Source of the DNA: Saccharibacillus soli
GTDB lineage: Bacteria > Bacillota > Bacilli > Paenibacillales > Paenibacillaceae
Assembly (NCBI GenBank): GCA_002189105.1
Contig: NIOB01000007.1
Location: forward strand, 186,001 to 250,000
Length of the DNA: 64,000 nucleotides
Reading direction: 5' to 3'
Shown: piece by piece, positions 16,861-24,897 of the stretch
How the letters are laid out: every line of letters begins with the position of its first letter
Position numbering within the stretch: position 1 is the first letter of the stretch
Notes under the pieces: model-generated
What the model was told of the DNA's origin: nothing
What the model saw: only the letters and a program-made list of their open reading frames with translations
Databases searched by the model: none
Program-made: the position numbers and the translations under genes

Positions 16861-17963
16861 CGAAGCAGGAAGACGCGTTGTTTGCAGGGATCGAGGAATT
16901 GGCTCTGGCTGTTACGGAGGAGCAATATCGGATTCAACCGGATCTGATGGAGCGCTACGGGAGTCCGGGTTTTGAAAAGTCCCGGAGGGATGCAGTTTAT
17001 ACGCTGCATTATCTGGCGGAAAGTGTGGATATGGACAGCCCCTCGCTGTTTGTCCATTATATAGGATGGCTGAAACAGCTTCTGGCTGGGTACGGCTTAA
17101 ATGAAGCAGATATTCGGATCAAGCTGGAGTTGATTCTCGATCAGGTGCGCATGGAGCCGCCCGGTGAGGATCGGGATCGGGCGATTCGTACCCTGGAGAT
17201 GGGGATTGTGCGTATGTCGGAGCCGGCCGAGGAACCTTCCTATATTCGGGAAGATCAGCCGCTGGGCCAGGCATGCCGCATATATCTGGATGCGCTGCTT
17301 GGACGGGATCGTGCTGGCGCTTACGCGCTGATTGATAGCGTAATGGAACAGGGAGCCACGCTGCGTGAAGTCTACCGTTATATTTTCCAGACTTCACAAT
17401 ATGAGGTTGGACGGCTGTGGCAGACCCGGGAAATCAGCGTGGCGGATGAACACTATTGCTCGGCGGTTACGCAGAGCGCAATGTCCCGCCTGTACGCGGA
17501 TTGGATCGGTCAGAAGAAGACGGATCGTTCCGGAGTGCTTGTGTCCGCTTGTGTGGGTGGAGAGATGCACGAGATTGGTCTGCGTATGCTGACCGATGTA
17601 TTTGAGATGGAAGGCTGGGAGACGCATTATCTGGGTTCTCGCATGGATGAGGAGCAGCTGCTGGAGACGGTGGCCGAGAAGCAGCCGGATATTCTGGCGT
17701 TGTCGGCGACAATGACCTTCCACGTTCATCTGATGAAGAAACAGATCGCCAGATTGCGGGCGGATCGGCGCCTCTCCGAAGTCAAAATTCTCGTCGGCGG
17801 TCTCCCTTTTAATGTGGATTCGACGCTGTGGAGACGAGTTGGCGCCGATGGATATGCGCCCGATGCCGATCGGGCCGTGTTGGAAGCAGGACGCCTCATG
17901 CGCCTCAGCCGACCGGAACGCGAACGCAAGACCGATAGAGAAGCGGAAGGAGGTCATGCCTGA
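16857..17963 (+). CDS. Stand-alone B12-binding protein, candidate CarH-like photoreceptor
   Basis: 368 residues from the ATG at 16857, chosen for AGGTGG five bases upstream; an in-frame ATG at 16827 would add ten residues. The N-terminal 120 residues are helical and of unknown type. A B12-binding-2 helical cap lies at about 135-220 and a Rossmann-like B12 domain at about 225-345. The cap carries Trp188 followed nine residues later by Glu198-His199 (Wx9EH), and the Rossmann domain has ExHxxG at Glu236, His238, Gly241. His238 would be the lower cobalt ligand. Both motifs mark the adenosylcobalamin light sensors CarH/LitR. Unlike CarH there is no MerR DNA-binding domain, and Gln189 replaces the His next to the Trp. 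The kinase gene overlaps its stop, so it probably acts as sensor for that kinase. Confidence 0.85.
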   Translation: MTKQEDALFAGIEELALAVTEEQYRIQPDLMERYGSPGFEKSRRDAVYTLHYLAESVDMDSPSLFVHYIGWLKQLLAGYGLNEADIRIKLELILDQVRMEPPGEDRDRAIRTLEMGIVRMSEPAEEPSYIREDQPLGQACRIYLDALLGRDRAGAYALIDSVMEQGATLREVYRYIFQTSQYEVGRLWQTREISVADEHYCSAVTQSAMSRLYADWIGQKKTDRSGVLVSACVGGEMHEIGLRMLTDVFEMEGWETHYLGSRMDEEQLLETVAEKQPDILALSATMTFHVHLMKKQIARLRADRRLSEVKILVGGLPFNVDSTLWRRVGADGYAPDADRAVLEAGRLMRLSRPERERKTDREAEGGHA

Positions 17964-19639
17964 TGGATCACGATTCGCAGCAGGAGATAGAGAGTCTGCG
18001 TACAATCATCGAAACGTTAAACGACCAGATTGTGCGCGGCCAGATGCAGGAAGAGAAGATCCTGAGCGAATTTTCGTCGATGAACAGCGAGTTGGTTACC
18101 TTACAGCGTGAGCTGGCGCGTCGTAATGCGGAACTTCAGGAAGCGCTGCGTGCAGCGGAACTTGCAGGTGAAGCGAAAAGCCGGTTTCTGGCGATGATTA
18201 GCCACGAGTTCCGAACACCGATGAACGGGATTCTGGGCATGACCGAGCTGCTCCAATCCAGCTCACTCAGCCAGGAACAGCTGGGTTGGACGGATTTGAT
18301 TGCGGAATCCGCTTCTGCGCTGCTGGGGATGGTCAATGATCTGCTGGATCTGTCGAAGATCGAAGCAGGGGCGCTGGATATTGAAGAGAAGCCATTTGAT
18401 CTGAGAGAAGTCGCTACTCACGCCGTGCAGCTGCTTGAGCCGCGTGTGCAGGCCAAACGCAATCGGGTAAGATGCGAGCTGGACCCATCGATTGCCGGAC
18501 GCTTGAATGGCGATGCGACGCGGATTCGGCAGATTTTAATCAACCTGATTAATAACGCGAATACTTTTACCGAAGCGGGACAGATTCAGCTGTCCATTCG
18601 ACCGGCCGCTGGAAGCGCAGATCGACTGCGATTTGAAGTGCAGGATAGCGGGATCGGGATCTCGACGGCTCATATCGACAAGCTGTTTGAGCCTTATGTT
18701 CAGACGGAGGCGGGCAAAGCCAAGTCGGGCACCGGGCTGGGATTAACCATCTGCAAGTCGCTGGTAGAAGCGATGAAGGGTCAGATTGGCGTGTTCAGCC
18801 GTGAAGGTGAAGGTTCGACGTTCTGGTTCGAGCTGCCGCTGCCGCCTTTGAAAGAAGAGAAGTCAAGCGGCGCCACGCTGCATACGATCTCGACCTTCGG
18901 CACAGAAGAAGCGGATCTGCCGATTCTGGTCGCCGAAGATAATCCCATCAATCGGCAGGTGATCGCCATGCAGTTGGGCAAGCTGGGACTGCGGGCGGCG
19001 GAGATTGTTCATGATGGACAGGAGGCTTTCGCCGCCTTCCTCAGTCGTCCCTTTGCGCTGATCCTGATGGATCGTCATATGCCAGACGCGGACGGGGTGG
19101 AAACCACACGGCGTATTCGTGAACTGGAACGCAGCGAGATGCGGCGTCCCATCCCGATTATCGCGCTGACGGGCGATTCGCTGGATAGTGAACGTCAGCT
19201 GTGCATGGAAGCGGGCATGAATGATTTTCTGACCAAGCCGGTTGGACTGGAGGCGCTGGGCACGACGCTGCGCCGCTGGATTCCCCGGGCTTCGGAACAG
19301 GCTTTGAACGCTGAAGTCGTACGTGAAATTTTGGAACTGGATGATGGAGGCGAGCCGGAGATTTTTCGGACGCTGCTTGAGGTATATGAACGTGAGACGC
19401 CCGGTAAGCTGGCCGAGCTGGAGCGGTTGGTCTTGACGGGAGAAGCGGAAGCAGGGATGCGCACGGCGCATAATCTTAAATCCGGAAGCTTGACCCTGGG
19501 CGTACATTACTTCGCCAAGCTGCTTCAACAGATGGAGCATGCTCTGCGTGAAGGCAGGGTAGAAGAAGCCCGGGATGTACTGCCCAAGCTGTGGGGGGCC
19601 TACGGTGCAGCCTGCTCGGAACTGCACCGGTTTGCCTGA
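17963..19639 (+). CDS. Soluble hybrid histidine kinase (HisKA-HATPase-REC-Hpt)
   Basis: 558 residues with no membrane segment. A coiled coil covers about 5-75. HisKA has ISHEFRTPMNGILGM with His81; the HATPase domain (about 180-295) has N-box NLINNANTFTEAG and G-boxes DSGIGIS and GTGLGLTIC. A receiver domain (about 318-435) has acidic residues in VAEDN and Asp370 in LILMDRHMP, and a C-terminal Hpt domain has His503 in TAHNLKSGSL. All phosphorelay residues are present except a final response regulator, which is not encoded nearby. The ATG overlaps the stop of the cobalamin protein by one base. With no PAS or GAF sensor of its own, its signal probably comes from that partner, perhaps through the coiled coil (inference). 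Confidence 0.93.
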   Translation: MDHDSQQEIESLRTIIETLNDQIVRGQMQEEKILSEFSSMNSELVTLQRELARRNAELQEALRAAELAGEAKSRFLAMISHEFRTPMNGILGMTELLQSSSLSQEQLGWTDLIAESASALLGMVNDLLDLSKIEAGALDIEEKPFDLREVATHAVQLLEPRVQAKRNRVRCELDPSIAGRLNGDATRIRQILINLINNANTFTEAGQIQLSIRPAAGSADRLRFEVQDSGIGISTAHIDKLFEPYVQTEAGKAKSGTGLGLTICKSLVEAMKGQIGVFSREGEGSTFWFELPLPPLKEEKSSGATLHTISTFGTEEADLPILVAEDNPINRQVIAMQLGKLGLRAAEIVHDGQEAFAAFLSRPFALILMDRHMPDADGVETTRRIRELERSEMRRPIPIIALTGDSLDSERQLCMEAGMNDFLTKPVGLEALGTTLRRWIPRASEQALNAEVVREILELDDGGEPEIFRTLLEVYERETPGKLAELERLVLTGEAEAGMRTAHNLKSGSLTLGVHYFAKLLQQMEHALREGRVEEARDVLPKLWGAYGAACSELHRFA

Positions 19640-19659
19640 ATAGGCGAACCGGTTGTTTG
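19626..19659 (+). terminator. terminator-like hairpin at the end of the hybrid kinase gene
   Basis: An 11-bp stem (19626-19636 with 19643-19653, one G-U pair) with the kinase stop codon in its 6-base loop, followed by TGTTTG. The U-tract is short, so termination is likely but not certain. Confidence 0.5.
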
Positions 19660-19726
19660 ATCTCAGAGCCTATTGAGCTTGAATGTGGAACAAAGAATGA
19701 ATAACGTACAGGAGGACAAACTGTTC

Positions 19727-20158
19727 ATGTTACAATCGGTCAAAGATCAAGTCCGCGATCCTCAAATCGCGGCGCTGCTGGAACTATCCATTTTCCCGGA
19801 CCCCGAGCATCTGGAACGGGCAATCTCGTTCTACGAGGAACATTCGGAAGCGCAGCTGTTCGCTTATGAAGAAGGAGGGGACCGGATCGGGATCGTAGGG
19901 TTCAAGCCAAGCGGCGAAGGTGAGATTACGCTTACGCACATCGCGGTGGAGCCTTCAAGTCGGGGAGGCGGATATGGACGCGGGATGCTGCTTGAATTAA
20001 TGGTACAGGAGAAGCCGCAGCGTGTAATCGCAGAAACGGATGAGGAAGCGGTGGACTTTTATCGCAGCGTTGGATTTGCCGTTGTTAGCCTGGGCATCAG
20101 CTCATCCGGTCTGGAACGCTTCCGCTGCGTATATGAAGTGGAAGAAGAAGACGAATAA
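19727..20158 (+). CDS. GNAT family N-acetyltransferase
   Basis: 143 residues from ATG 19727, which has AGGAGG eleven bases upstream; earlier in-frame ATGs lack a ribosome binding site. The acetyl-CoA loop is seen as VEPSSRGGGYGRGML (R/Q-x-x-G-x-G/A type), preceded by the beta strand ITLTHIAV, and the C-terminal part has DFYRSVGFAVV. The substrate is unknown. It is a different subfamily from the broken gene at 16466-16685. It follows the hybrid kinase after 87 bases across a hairpin, so co-transcription is doubtful. A strong terminator follows. Confidence 0.85.
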   Translation: MLQSVKDQVRDPQIAALLELSIFPDPEHLERAISFYEEHSEAQLFAYEEGGDRIGIVGFKPSGEGEITLTHIAVEPSSRGGGYGRGMLLELMVQEKPQRVIAETDEEAVDFYRSVGFAVVSLGISSSGLERFRCVYEVEEEDE

Positions 20159-20229
20159 TCAGTACGTATGAGAGCAGCAGCTGCGTGCCCCAAAAGGGGC
20201 TTGGAGATGCTTTGGAGAGCCTATTTGCT

Positions 20230-20263
20230 CCGTTTACAGACATTCTGTGAACGGGGCTTTTTT
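20230..20263 (+). terminator. Rho-independent terminator after the GNAT gene
   Basis: A 10-bp stem (20230-20239 with 20245-20254, one G-U pair, 5-base loop) followed by GGGGC-type bases and six T. It ends the GNAT transcript before the MarR promoter. Confidence 0.85.
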
Positions 20264-20324
20264 GCGTGATCCAACAACCAAGGGCTTAATCGTAGGAGAA
20301 CACCGGATTTTTCTTTTGCCAATA

Positions 20325-20380
20325 TTGACAGCAGCTCTCTCTGAATATATAGTTTCATTGTTGAATAGTTTCATTGTCGA
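20325..20380 (+). promoter_or_regulatory. sigma-A promoter and tandem repeat operator of the marR-MMPL operon
   Basis: TTGACA (20325-20330), 17 bases, TATAGT (20348-20353). Overlapping the -10 are two adjacent 16-bp copies (20349-20364 and 20365-20380) differing at one base. Each contains the quasi-palindrome TTCATTG(T/C)(T/C)GAA type. They cover the -10 and start site, as expected for autorepression by the MarR protein encoded 47 bases downstream. The promoter match is direct; the regulator is inferred. Confidence 0.75.
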
Positions 20381-20426
20381 ACAGTTCAAGGAGAGCACCA
20401 ATTCAAATCAAAATGGAGGAGATGAG

Positions 20427-20915
20427 ATGGACGAGCAGTCTCACCCGAATACCGAAATATCAGCCATAGATGCGAAAAAGTTAATTGATCGCTTCCTCGC
20501 CTCCTGGCTGACGATTGAACGGGGAATGGGTGCGGTGGTGCGAAGCCAGATGCAGGAGGCCTTGACCAGCGATCAATATTATTTGCTTCAGCATATTATG
20601 CAGCATGGCCCACGTACCTCGTCGGAATTGGCTGAAACGTTTAAGGTGGTTAAAAGTTCGATCACGGCTATTGTTACCCGTCTGGTGGACCGCGGCCTGA
20701 TCGAGCGAACGCGCAGTGAAGCGGATCGTCGTGAGGTGTATCTATCGCTGACCGAGCATGGGCTTCAGATGGCGGAGCGGGTCGATCAGCGTATTTCCGA
20801 AGCCGTCGGCGGTTATTTGAAACATTTTAGAGAAGAAGAGATCGAAACGGTTCTGTCCGGTTTTGAAAGACTGGCCAAGTTGGTCATGGAAGATGGAGGC
20901 AGAGAGAAAAAATGA
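20427..20915 (+). CDS. MarR family transcriptional regulator
   Basis: 162 residues from ATG 20427 behind GGAGGAGATGAG. The winged-helix core is clear: helix-turn-helix RTSSELAETFKVVKSSITAIVTRLVDRGLIER and the wing with the family DRR motif (SEADRREVYLSLTEHG). Its stop overlaps the start of the MMPL transporter gene as ATGA. MarR proteins of this arrangement repress the adjacent drug exporter until a ligand binds, and tandem repeats over the promoter are probable binding sites. Confidence 0.93.
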   Translation: MDEQSHPNTEISAIDAKKLIDRFLASWLTIERGMGAVVRSQMQEALTSDQYYLLQHIMQHGPRTSSELAETFKVVKSSITAIVTRLVDRGLIERTRSEADRREVYLSLTEHGLQMAERVDQRISEAVGGYLKHFREEEIETVLSGFERLAKLVMEDGGREKK

Positions 20916-23900
20916 GAACCATACTAAAGGCGAGATGGCTGGTACTGATCGTCTGGATCGCCGCTGCGGTTGGATTGTTCCTGACGGCGCCGTCCATGTC
21001 GGATCTGGTTCGGGAAAAAGGCGGATTCTCCGTACCGGACGGATATACCTCGAAAGAAGCCTCGCACCTGCTGGATGAACTGGCGGCGCAGGAGGGCGGC
21101 TCCAAAGGAACGACCATCGCGCTGGTGTTCCACAATCCAAAGGGATTAAGCGCTGCGGAGAAAGAGCAGGCGAAGCAGGCTGTGGAGGCGCTGGAAACGA
21201 ATAAGGAGAAGCTGCATATCCAGTCCATTCTGAGCCCATTTGAACAGCCTGAGCTGAAAGAGCAGATGATGTCCAAAAATGGACAAACCATTCTGGTCTC
21301 CCTGAGTGCCGAGATTGCAGAGGGTCAAGCGATTGAGGTGCGGGATGGAATTGAGCAGACCCTGTCTTCGTATGAGGTCGGCCATTATCTCACAGGCGAA
21401 TCCCTGATTAGCGAAGATACCGTACGCAGTTCGGAAGAAGGGCTCAAAAAATCGGAATACATCACCGTGGTTTTCATTCTGCTGATTCTGATCCTGGTGT
21501 TCCGTTCGGTGGTCGCACCGTTTGTCCCGCTGCTGACCGTAGGGATCAGCTATATCGTCTCGCAGAGCGTAGTCGCCTTTTTGGTGGATCGCTTTGATTT
21601 CCCACTATCGACCTTCACCCAGATCTTCATGGTTGCGGTCATGTTCGGAATCGGGACGGACTACTGTATCCTGTTAATCAGCCGATTTAAGGAAGAAATG
21701 GGCCAGCAGGCAAACAAATGGGATGCCATTGTGGAGACGTACCGGACGGCAGGACGTACCGTTCTGGTGTCGGGACTTGCGGTACTGGTCGGCTTTGCCG
21801 CTATCGGATTGTCGCAGTTCATGCTGTATCGTTCAGCGGTAGCCGTAGCGGTAGGGATTGCCGTGATGCTGCTGGCCATGATTACAATTGTGCCGTTCTT
21901 TATGGCCGTGCTGGGAGAGAAAATGTTCTGGCCTTCGCGCAAGGCGATTGGGCATAGTGAAAACCGGCTGTGGGGATGGGCGGGACGTTTCTCACTGAAG
22001 CGCCCTTGGGCAGCGTTCCTGATTGTTCTGGCTGTCTCGCTGCCATTCCTGCTGACTTACAGCGGCAAGCTGTCCTTCAACAGTCTGGAAGAGATTCCGC
22101 CAAACTATGAATCGGTAGAAGGCTTCAACATTATCTCCGACAGCTTCGGCGCGGGACAGGCAATGCCCGCGAAGATTGTCATCAAAAATGATGAAGCGAT
22201 GGATAATGCGGAATACGTAGCGCTTGCCGAGCGGATCAGCCGTGAGGTCAGCAAGGTGCCAGGCGTGGACACGGTGCGCAGCGCCAGCCGTCCGACCGGC
22301 GAAGAAATCAAGGACTTCAGTGTGGCCGATCAAGCGGGAACGCTGAAGGAAGGTCTTGGCAAGGCGAATGATGGCCTGGTTAAGATTCAGGATGGACTTG
22401 CTGATGCCAGCAAGCAGATGAGCGACAATGCACCGCAGATCAAGGAAGCGGCTTCGGGCGCGGATAAGCTGGTCAGCGGTACGCAGGATCTCAAGACTGG
22501 CGTAACGCAGCTTGGCGATGGGCTGTCGCAGATCGAGACAGGCATCCGTTCAGGCGCCGCGGGCGCCGGTCAGTTGAAGGCGGGGCTTCAGCAGATGAAA
22601 GCCAGCGCCCAGCAGTTGGCGGATGCCAACGCACGGCTTCTCGCCGGTTATCAGCAGGTCGGAAGCGGCTTGAACGCCCTGAACGGCGGCATGTCGCAGA
22701 TTGGCGAGCAGTTAACCGCTGTATCCGGTGCTCTGAACGGCGTGCAGGGACGCTTCGGCAGCCTGGAGCAGAAATTCCCGCAGCTGCTTCAGGATCGGGA
22801 CTATCTGACCATTCGCGGTACGGTCGTACAGTCCGGTCAGGGCACAGCTGCCTTGGCCAAAGCCTTCGGCCAGATTCAGGGCCAGGTCTCGCAGGTTGCC
22901 GCCGGGATCGGTCAGGCCAACCAGGGTTACGCCCAAGCCGTATCCGGTCAGCAGCAGTTGGCCGCAGGATTCGATCAGCTGATTACAGGCATTGAGCAGC
23001 TCGAAAGCGGGTTAAACCAGGCGGCGGATGGCCAGGGACAGATCGTCGGAAAAGTACCGTCGCTGACCAATGGCCTGGATCAACTGCAAGGTGGACAACA
23101 GCAGTTGGCTAAGGGATTCCGCGACCTGTCGGGTCAATTGTCCAAGCTGACGGATGGTCTTGACCAGAGCGTGGACGGCTTGAAGCAAGTGGGCGATGGC
23201 CTCGGTTCCGCGCAGGATTATCTGGGTCAATTGCAGACCAACTCCGACTCGCAGCTGGGCGGATGGTTTGTGCCCAAGGAAGCGCTGGAGAACGAGGACT
23301 TCCAGAAAGTCTTCGACACGTATATGTCGAAAGACCGCAAGATCATGACGCTGGACGTCGTGCTGAAAGACAATCCTTACAGCACGAAGGCACTGGCGAA
23401 TATTGACGACATTCGGGCGGCTGTAGATCGCGGCACCCAGGGTACCAAGCTGGAGCAGGCCGATGTGGCGATCAGCGGCGTAACCAGTACCTTTGCCGAT
23501 CTTCAGACGGTATCGAACAACGACTACAGCCGCACCGTGTATCTGATGATGGGCGGCATCCTGCTGATCCTCATTCTGCTGCTGCGCTCGATCGTAATGC
23601 CGATCTATCTGATGCTGTCCCTGTTCGTGACGTATTACGCGGCGCTAGGGGTAACCGAAGCGATCTTCGTTCATCTGTTGGGCTATTCAGGCATTACCTG
23701 GACGACGCCGTTCTTCGGTTTCGTGATGCTGATTGCCCTTGGAGTCGATTACAGCATCTTCCTGATGGATCGCTTCAACGAACATCGGGATCTGCATCCA
23801 AGAGAAGCGATTGTTCATGCAATGCGGAACATGGGGACGGTTATTCTGTCCGCCGTGCTGATCCTGAGCGGTACGTTCGCCTCGATGATTCCATCCGGCG

Positions 23901-24058
23901 TGCTGTCGATGATGCAGATTGCTACCGTCGTATTGGCCGGTTTGGTCATCTATGCACTGTTTATGCTCCCGTTCTTCGTTCCGGTGATGGTGAAGACGTT
24001 CGGAAAAGCGAACTGGTGGCCGTTTGTGAAGGACGATGAGATGGAGAGAAAAGCTTGA
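20912..24058 (+). CDS. MMPL/RND-type membrane transporter (YdfJ-like)
   Basis: 1048 residues: one membrane segment at the N-terminus (7-25), an extracellular domain, five or six segments around residues 180-385, a long extracellular region (about 400-870) and a second block of six segments (880-1035). The MMPL motif GTDYCILLISRFKEE is mirrored by GVDYSIFLMDRFNEH in the second half, with Asp residues likely to carry protons. The central region repeats glycine-punctuated heptads such as LxxGxxQLxxG and should form long helices. It is translationally coupled to marR. Related Gram-positive proteins export lipids or drugs; the substrate here is unknown. Confidence 0.93.
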   Translation: MRTILKARWLVLIVWIAAAVGLFLTAPSMSDLVREKGGFSVPDGYTSKEASHLLDELAAQEGGSKGTTIALVFHNPKGLSAAEKEQAKQAVEALETNKEKLHIQSILSPFEQPELKEQMMSKNGQTILVSLSAEIAEGQAIEVRDGIEQTLSSYEVGHYLTGESLISEDTVRSSEEGLKKSEYITVVFILLILILVFRSVVAPFVPLLTVGISYIVSQSVVAFLVDRFDFPLSTFTQIFMVAVMFGIGTDYCILLISRFKEEMGQQANKWDAIVETYRTAGRTVLVSGLAVLVGFAAIGLSQFMLYRSAVAVAVGIAVMLLAMITIVPFFMAVLGEKMFWPSRKAIGHSENRLWGWAGRFSLKRPWAAFLIVLAVSLPFLLTYSGKLSFNSLEEIPPNYESVEGFNIISDSFGAGQAMPAKIVIKNDEAMDNAEYVALAERISREVSKVPGVDTVRSASRPTGEEIKDFSVADQAGTLKEGLGKANDGLVKIQDGLADASKQMSDNAPQIKEAASGADKLVSGTQDLKTGVTQLGDGLSQIETGIRSGAAGAGQLKAGLQQMKASAQQLADANARLLAGYQQVGSGLNALNGGMSQIGEQLTAVSGALNGVQGRFGSLEQKFPQLLQDRDYLTIRGTVVQSGQGTAALAKAFGQIQGQVSQVAAGIGQANQGYAQAVSGQQQLAAGFDQLITGIEQLESGLNQAADGQGQIVGKVPSLTNGLDQLQGGQQQLAKGFRDLSGQLSKLTDGLDQSVDGLKQVGDGLGSAQDYLGQLQTNSDSQLGGWFVPKEALENEDFQKVFDTYMSKDRKIMTLDVVLKDNPYSTKALANIDDIRAAVDRGTQGTKLEQADVAISGVTSTFADLQTVSNNDYSRTVYLMMGGILLILILLLRSIVMPIYLMLSLFVTYYAALGVTEAIFVHLLGYSGITWTTPFFGFVMLIALGVDYSIFLMDRFNEHRDLHPREAIVHAMRNMGTVILSAVLILSGTFASMIPSGVLSMMQIATVVLAGLVIYALFMLPFFVPVMVKTFGKANWWPFVKDDEMERKA

Positions 24059-24106
24059 GGTTTGAGAGGAAAGGTTAACAACCGCAGCTTAATAAGCGTA
24101 ACAAAA

Positions 24107-24147
24107 AGGATAGGATTCTCCTGCTCAGGAGCGTCCTATCCTTTTTT
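24107..24147 (+). terminator. Rho-independent terminator after the MMPL gene
   Basis: A 9-bp outer stem AGGATAGGA/TCCTATCCT (24107-24115 with 24134-24142), an inner CTCCT/AGGAG stem, and six T. Confidence 0.92.
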
Positions 24148-24212
24148 GTGTGATCCATGGAAAAGACTTCATGCTGGCTGTATGAATCTAGCAGAGGAAG
24201 CCTGTGCCCTCT

Positions 24213-24641
24213 TTATTTTTTCGGCTTAATCGTATACGTAAATTCCCAGACGGCGGTATGGCCGGAGTAACGCCCCCGGTTTTCCGTCACGGTTACCTGA
24301 AGTTTGACGGTCTTGCCGGAAGCGGAGATCGAAGACGTTTTAACCGTTTGCGTCTTTTCGGCCGTATCCGGAATCTTGTCCTGTTCTTCGGCATAGCCAT
24401 ACAACTTGATACTGCTGGATGAGACATTGACGGTGGAGCCTTCAGCCACGGATTGACCATTGATCTGCGCTTCCGTGTACCATTCATTGCCGACATGACT
24501 GTTCGAGACCAACCTTGCACTTTGGAAAGTAACTGCGTATGTACCGGCCGCTGAAGCGGTGTGTGGCACATACAGACCGCCCAGCACGAGGGCCAGTACG
24601 ATCAGCAGGACTCCCGATGCTTTCGTAAACATCCTGTTCAT
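24213..24641 (-). CDS. small secreted protein of unknown function
   Basis: 142 residues with a clear signal peptide (charged MNRMFTK, hydrophobic stretch, cleavage near TASAA at about 30). The mature part is about 110 residues rich in Ser, Thr, Val and Lys, predicted mostly beta and without cysteine. ATG 24641 is eight bases after AGGAG; a GTG one codon earlier is possible. I recognise no domain. The gene is flanked by the MMPL terminator and the glucosidase gene and appears monocistronic. An extracellular beta-sandwich is a reasonable guess at the fold only. Confidence 0.75.
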   Translation of the reverse strand: MNRMFTKASGVLLIVLALVLGGLYVPHTASAAGTYAVTFQSARLVSNSHVGNEWYTEAQINGQSVAEGSTVNVSSSSIKLYGYAEEQDKIPDTAEKTQTVKTSSISASGKTVKLQVTVTENRGRYSGHTAVWEFTYTIKPKK

Positions 24642-24897
24642 CACTCAAACTCCTTCTTTTATGGGAAATGGGGGAACAGATCCATTTTATAGAAAAATGA
24701 AATTTACGTGTAGAGGCTTTTTAAGAAAACAAGCTTCCTTTTTGTGGGTAAATGGGTTAAGACGGAGCTTGCCGCCCCTGGGCGGGAGAGACGAATTCAG
24801 CAGCACGCACGTAGTTTCCAGGTACGTCGTTTCCGATAGGTGATCCGTAAGGAATCGAAACAGACGGCCTGGACGCATCGGCGTTGAGGAGGCAGAT

